Below the pieces are notes generated by a model. That model was given only the letters and a program-made list of their open reading frames with translations. It was not told the origin of the DNA and made no database searches. A stretch of DNA of 5,251 nt from Acidobacteriota bacterium (lineage in GTDB: Bacteria; Acidobacteriota; Vicinamibacteria; Vicinamibacterales; Vicinamibacteraceae), in contig JAEZCY010000302.1 of assembly GCA_023429845.1 (NCBI GenBank), positions 1 through 5,251 on the forward strand. The letters are read 5' to 3'. The position numbers were made by a program, and so were the translations under genes. Below, piece after piece: positions 1 through 5,251 of the stretch. Every line of letters starts with the position of its first letter. The stretch's first letter is position 1.

Positions 1-56
1 CTGCCGCACACCGCACCAGCGGTGAGCAGCAGCACGAGGCCGACCAACGGGGTCAT
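1..56 (-). CDS. Possible 5' end of a gene with a signal-peptide-like leader (partial)
   Basis: A minus-strand frame opens with ATG at 56-54 and runs off the left edge. The 18 visible residues are MTPLVGLVLLLTAGAVCG, a hydrophobic run of the kind seen in Sec signal peptides or membrane anchors. The Cys near the end lacks a proper lipobox, because the residues before it are Gly-Ala-Val. No Arg or Lys precedes the hydrophobic core from this start. An upstream in-frame GTG at 92-90 would add 12 residues including one Arg. Neither start has a clear purine-rich ribosome binding site. The preference for G or C in third codon positions fits a real gene but does not prove one. A plus-strand frame is also open from position 1 to a TGA at 67-69 and could instead be the tail of a convergent gene. 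No function can be assigned. Confidence 0.35.
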   Translation of the reverse strand, partial: MTPLVGLVLLLTAGAVCG

Positions 57-75
57 GCCATTGGGTTGAGCAAGC

Positions 76-95
76 CGGGTGCCGGGCGGCACCCG
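76..95. repeat. Perfect 8-bp inverted repeat with 4-base loop
   Basis: The arms CGGGTGCC (76-83) and GGCACCCG (88-95) pair perfectly around the loop GGGC, giving a very stable GC-rich hairpin in RNA from either strand. No T-run follows on either side, so it is not a canonical intrinsic terminator. It lies 19 bases upstream of the possible minus-strand start at 56, and 6 bases after the TGA (67-69) of the competing plus-strand frame. It could be a 5' leader structure in the first reading or a 3'-end structure in the second. Confidence 0.5.
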
Positions 96-122
96 TCAGC
101 AAACACTCACATTCTCCAGGGA

Positions 123-156
123 AGCACGGCGGGACGCGTCGCGGGTCGTCCGTGCT
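123..156. repeat. Inverted repeat, 7-bp stem, in the region after carB
   Basis: The arms AGCACGG (123-129) and CCGTGCT (150-156) are perfect complements separated by 20 bases. The spacer contains the self-complementary octamer GACGCGTC at 133-140. In such GC-rich sequence a stem of this size with a long loop may arise by chance. No function is assigned. Confidence 0.3.
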
Positions 157-208
157 GTGGCAGAAGGTCCGAGCGGGAGGCGGCGTCGAGACGCAGAAAC
201 TGCAATGC

Positions 209-271
209 CAGGCAGGGACCGCTGCCGGGTAGGGACGAGTCCAGCGGTCCGCCGCGCTCAGGCGGGGACCG
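209..271. repeat. Two direct copies of a 13-base unit, 50 bases apart
   Basis: On the plus strand CAGGCAGGGACCG (209-221) and CAGGCGGGGACCG (259-271) match at 12 of 13 positions. Each copy also forms one side of a hairpin. In the first, GGCAG (211-215) pairs with CTGCC (222-226). In the second, the copy supplies the right-hand arm of the inverted repeat at 244-272. Repeated units that each carry their own dyad symmetry suggest an intergenic palindromic repeat family more than unique sequence. Confidence 0.45.
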
Positions 272-290
272 CCGGGCGAAGTCCGGCGGC
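244..290 (-). terminator. GC-rich hairpin pair downstream of carB (non-canonical terminator candidate)
   Basis: Two hairpins lie 44-90 bases after the carB stop. The proximal one pairs 283-289 with 269-275 (CCGCCGG and CCGGCGG on the minus strand, 7-base loop, extendable by a G-U pair). The distal one pairs 266-272 with 244-250 (GCGGTCC and GGACCGC). A further 4 bp form inside it after one bulged base, leaving a 6-base loop. The two share bases 269-272, so both cannot form fully at once. No U-tract follows either, so standard intrinsic termination is not supported. They could protect the mRNA 3' end, assist Rho-dependent or U-tract-independent termination, or be a repeat element with no role in transcription. 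Confidence 0.35.
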
Positions 291-314
291 TACAACGCGC
301 TCCGGTGGCGACAA
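282..314. repeat. Imperfect direct repeat of a 14-base unit, 19-base period
   Basis: On the plus strand TCCGGCGGCTACAA (282-295) and TCCGGTGGCGACAA (301-314) match at 12 of 14 positions. The copy at 282-295 overlaps one arm of the hairpin at 269-289, so the repeat and the palindrome appear to be parts of one composite element covering roughly 209-314. Confidence 0.4.
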
Positions 315-332
315 CCTGCTCGCTTTACCGTC

Positions 333-3581
<3,249 letters not shown>

Positions 3582-4724
3582 CTAGGCGCGCGCCTCCATG
3601 GCGTCGAGGAACTGGCGGAACAGGTAATCGGCGTCGTGAGGACCCGGCGCCGCCTCCGGGTGGTACTGCACGCAGAAGATCGGACGGCTGCGGTGCTTCA
3701 GGCCCTCCACCGTGTTGTCGTACAGGTTCACGTGCGTGACTTCGACGTCGGCAGGAATCGAGTCCGGATCCACCGCGAACCCGTGGTTCTGCGACGTGAT
3801 CTCGACCGCGCCCGAGGCCAGGTGCTTGACCGGGTGATTGGTGCCGCGGTGCCCGAACTTCAGTTTGAAGGTCTGGGCGCCGAGCGCCTGCGCGAGCACC
3901 TGATGGCCGAGACAGATGCCGAACACCGGCACGTCCGCGTCGGCAAGGGTCCTGGCGTTGGCCACGACATAGGGCAAGGCCGCGGGGTCTCCGGGTCCGT
4001 TGCTGAAGAACACGCCATCCGGCCCGTCCTTCATCAGCTCCGTCGCCGGCGTGGTCGCCGGGTACACCCGCACGTCGATGCCGTGCTCGGCGAAGCGACG
4101 CAGGATGTTGTACTTCATGCCGAGGTCGTAAGCCGCCACCTTCAGGCGGCGTCCGGCCCGACGCTGCGGCTCCAGAATGAGATCCCGCCCCAGGGTTGCA
4201 CCGGGCTCTTCGGAAGGCTGCCAGTCGAACGGCGCGCTGCAGGTCACCTCCTTGACGAGGTCCGCTCCGGCCATCTGCGGAGCCGCCTGCGCTTTCTCGA
4301 CGAGTTCCTCGCCACGGATGCCCGCGCCGGTGGCGATCACGCCCCGCATGACCCCTGCGGACCGGAGCACCCGGGTGAGCGCCCGCGTGTCGATGTCGGA
4401 GATGGCGACGATGTCGTGACGCGTCAGGTATTCCTTCAACGTCATCTCGGACCGCCAGTTGCTCGCCACGCGGGAGGCCTCGCGCATGACGAAGCCGGCC
4501 ACGCGCGGCGCGCGTGACTCCACATCCTCCGCCGACACGCCGTAGTTGCCGATGAGCGGCGCCGTCATCGTGACGATCTGCCCGGCGTACGACGGGTCGG
4601 TCAGGACCTCCTGGTAGCCGGTGAGGCTGGTGTTGAAGACGACCTCGCCGCTGGTCTCGCCAGCAGCACCGACAGCCACGCCTTCGTAGACCTGGCCATT
4701 CTCGAGTGCGAGTAAGGCTTTCAT
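3582..4724 (-). CDS. carA: Carbamoyl-phosphate synthase small subunit (glutaminase)
   Basis: This 380-aa protein (E. coli 382) is the glutamine amidotransferase subunit that hydrolyses glutamine and passes ammonia to CarB. The N-terminal CPSase small-chain domain (about 1-150) carries FNTSLTGYQEVLTDPSYAGQ at 30-49. The class I glutaminase domain (about 195-375) carries SNGPGDP at 241-247 and the nucleophile elbow GICLGHQ with Cys271. The catalytic partners His355 and Glu357 lie in QYHPEA. All triad residues are present, so the enzyme should be active. The ATG at 4724-4722 overlaps the preceding PEGA gene's stop codon as ATGA and has an AGGAA five bases upstream, which supports this start. The TAG stop abuts the carB ATG. 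No promoter or pyrimidine-responsive attenuator is visible before it, because the upstream DNA is coding. Expression therefore probably comes from a promoter outside the window or inside the PEGA gene. Confidence 0.98.
   Translation of the reverse strand: MKALLALENGQVYEGVAVGAAGETSGEVVFNTSLTGYQEVLTDPSYAGQIVTMTAPLIGNYGVSAEDVESRAPRVAGFVMREASRVASNWRSEMTLKEYLTRHDIVAISDIDTRALTRVLRSAGVMRGVIATGAGIRGEELVEKAQAAPQMAGADLVKEVTCSAPFDWQPSEEPGATLGRDLILEPQRRAGRRLKVAAYDLGMKYNILRRFAEHGIDVRVYPATTPATELMKDGPDGVFFSNGPGDPAALPYVVANARTLADADVPVFGICLGHQVLAQALGAQTFKLKFGHRGTNHPVKHLASGAVEITSQNHGFAVDPDSIPADVEVTHVNLYDNTVEGLKHRSRPIFCVQYHPEAAPGPHDADYLFRQFLDAMEARA
3593..3597 (-). promoter_or_regulatory. Ribosome binding site of carB inside the end of carA
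   Basis: GGAGG lies in the last carA codons, 11 bases before the carB ATG, a somewhat long spacing. With no gap between the genes, ribosomes finishing carA are well placed to restart on carB, which would help keep the subunits near equal amounts. The perfect 10-base palindrome GGCGCGCGCC (3585-3594) sits between this site and the start and overlaps its last two bases. Confidence 0.55.
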
Positions 4725-5251
4725 TCCTGTTCCTGCTGCAACGTGGCCTGCACCCGCGCGCGCGAGCCCGCCACGACGACGACCCGGCCCTCCCAGGTCC
4801 GATAGCCGGGAGCTTCCACCCGCACGGTGTGGGGGCCTGGCGTCAGCCCGGGGATCCCGGCGGGGGTACTGCCGTAAGCGCGTCCGTCCACGAAGAGTCG
4901 GGCGGAGGCAGGGATCGACGCGACAAAGAGCCCGCCCGTCGGCGCGGAGGCACCTGGCGCCGGCCCCGCGACGGCAGGGGCCCGCTCGGGCGTCGAGGAC
5001 GACGAGGACGACGAGGACGCTGGTTCGGGCAGCGTGGGCGCCGGCGGGGACGGCGGTCCGGCGGCGACCCCTTCGCCGGGCACCAGATCCACACTGACCG
5101 ACGCCACCGGCTGCGAGGGCAGGAGCGTCAGCTCCCGCTCCACGGTCTGAAAGCCGGGTCGCGAGATTGCAATCACGTACGAGCCGAACGGCAGGTCACG
5201 CAGCACCACGGGCGTCTGGCCCTGCACCCGGCCGTTCACACGCAGCTCGCC
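4721..5251 (-). CDS. Protein with two PEGA repeats, C-terminal part
   Basis: The frame is open through the right edge, so the true start lies outside the window; 176 residues are visible. The GTG at 5239-5237 falls inside a PEGA repeat (residues before it read GELR) and is not a likely start. Repeat 1 (about 1-54) contains LRVNGRVQGQTP, LPFGSY and RPGF. Repeat 2 (about 107-172) contains IPASARLFVDG, GSTP, PGPHTV and APGY. Both fit the PEGA pattern of a short beta strand ending in a DG or NG turn, then TP, then a Gly turn and a PGY or PGF motif. A Pro/Ala/Ser-rich linker (about 55-106) with eight consecutive Ser joins them. PEGA domains occur in surface or periplasmic proteins and as C-terminal extensions of Ser/Thr kinases. 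With the N-terminus missing, neither location nor partner domain can be told. Its TGA overlaps the carA start, so it is probably in the same operon. No catalytic motif is visible. Confidence 0.85.
   Translation of the reverse strand, partial: GELRVNGRVQGQTPVVLRDLPFGSYVIAISRPGFQTVERELTLLPSQPVASVSVDLVPGEGVAAGPPSPPAPTLPEPASSSSSSSSTPERAPAVAGPAPGASAPTGGLFVASIPASARLFVDGRAYGSTPAGIPGLTPGPHTVRVEAPGYRTWEGRVVVVAGSRARVQATLQQEQE
4730..4734 (-). promoter_or_regulatory. Ribosome binding site of carA inside the PEGA gene end
   Basis: AGGAA lies five bases before the carA ATG, within the Gln-Glu codons that end the PEGA protein. A second AGGA touches the ATG directly and is too close to serve. Together with the ATGA overlap this fixes the carA start and suggests termination-reinitiation coupling. 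Confidence 0.6.
4995..5019 (-). repeat. 9-base tandem repeat coding for a poly-Ser linker
   Basis: Almost three head-to-tail copies of GAGGACGAC (plus strand; the last copy matches over 7 bases) encode most of the eight-Ser run in the PEGA protein linker, using TCC and TCG codons. Because the unit is a multiple of three, gain or loss of copies would change linker length without shifting the frame. Confidence 0.7.

Noticed and set aside
190..210. Sigma-54-like promoter on the minus strand (TGGCA followed by TGC)
   Set aside because: The distance between the GG and GC elements is wrong: the available GC dinucleotides are either too close or about three bases too far.
57..332. Sigma-70-type promoter or canonical intrinsic terminator in the spacer after carB
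   Set aside because: I found no credible -35/-10 pair with proper spacing on either strand. None of the hairpins is followed by a T-run.
3636..4517. Long open frame on the plus strand opposite carA
   Set aside because: It has the same register relation to carA as the frame opposite carB, and the same compositional explanation. No domain-like sequence is visible.
5237..5239. GTG as the start codon of the PEGA protein
   Set aside because: The frame continues upstream to the window edge (GELR before the GTG), and the GTG lies in the first strand of a PEGA repeat, so the real start is outside the window.
4725..5251. Pyrimidine or arginine attenuator, leader peptide or PyrR site upstream of carA
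   Set aside because: The DNA directly upstream of carA is coding sequence of the PEGA gene, with no leader-like spacer. Any such control would have to lie beyond the right edge.

Overview
This is a GC-rich window (about two-thirds G+C by eye, not counted) dominated by one minus-strand operon. Read in the direction of transcription, from right to left, it holds: the 3' end of a gene for a protein with two PEGA repeats (cut by the right edge), carA, and carB. carA and carB encode the small and large subunits of carbamoyl-phosphate synthetase. The junctions are tight. The PEGA gene and carA share an ATGA overlap, and the carA stop codon is followed directly by the carB ATG, so the three genes are probably co-transcribed and translationally coupled.

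CarA (380 aa) supplies ammonia from glutamine. CarB (1082 aa) uses it with bicarbonate and two ATP to make carbamoyl phosphate for pyrimidine and arginine synthesis. Both look full length and intact. The glutaminase triad, both ATP-grasp domains and the residues of the C-terminal allosteric domain are all present. The PEGA protein has no obvious link to this pathway, and its N-terminal part lies outside the window.

Below carB, positions 57-332 form a non-coding stretch of 276 bases, unusually dense in GC-rich inverted repeats and short direct repeats. Parts of it look like a dispersed intergenic palindromic element. None of the hairpins has a U-tract, so no canonical intrinsic terminator can be called. 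At the left edge (1-56) a minus-strand frame begins with a hydrophobic, signal-peptide-like leader, but too little is visible to be sure it is a gene.

The high GC content, contiguous carA-carB and a PEGA protein with a Ser/Pro/Ala-rich linker would suit Acidobacteriota (for example Vicinamibacteria) or another GC-rich, soil-type Gram-negative lineage. That is inference and not proven by the sequence. I found no mobile element, CRISPR array, tRNA or rRNA. I saw no convincing previously undescribed system; the points most worth a second look are the PEGA-carA coupling and the repeat-rich region after carB.
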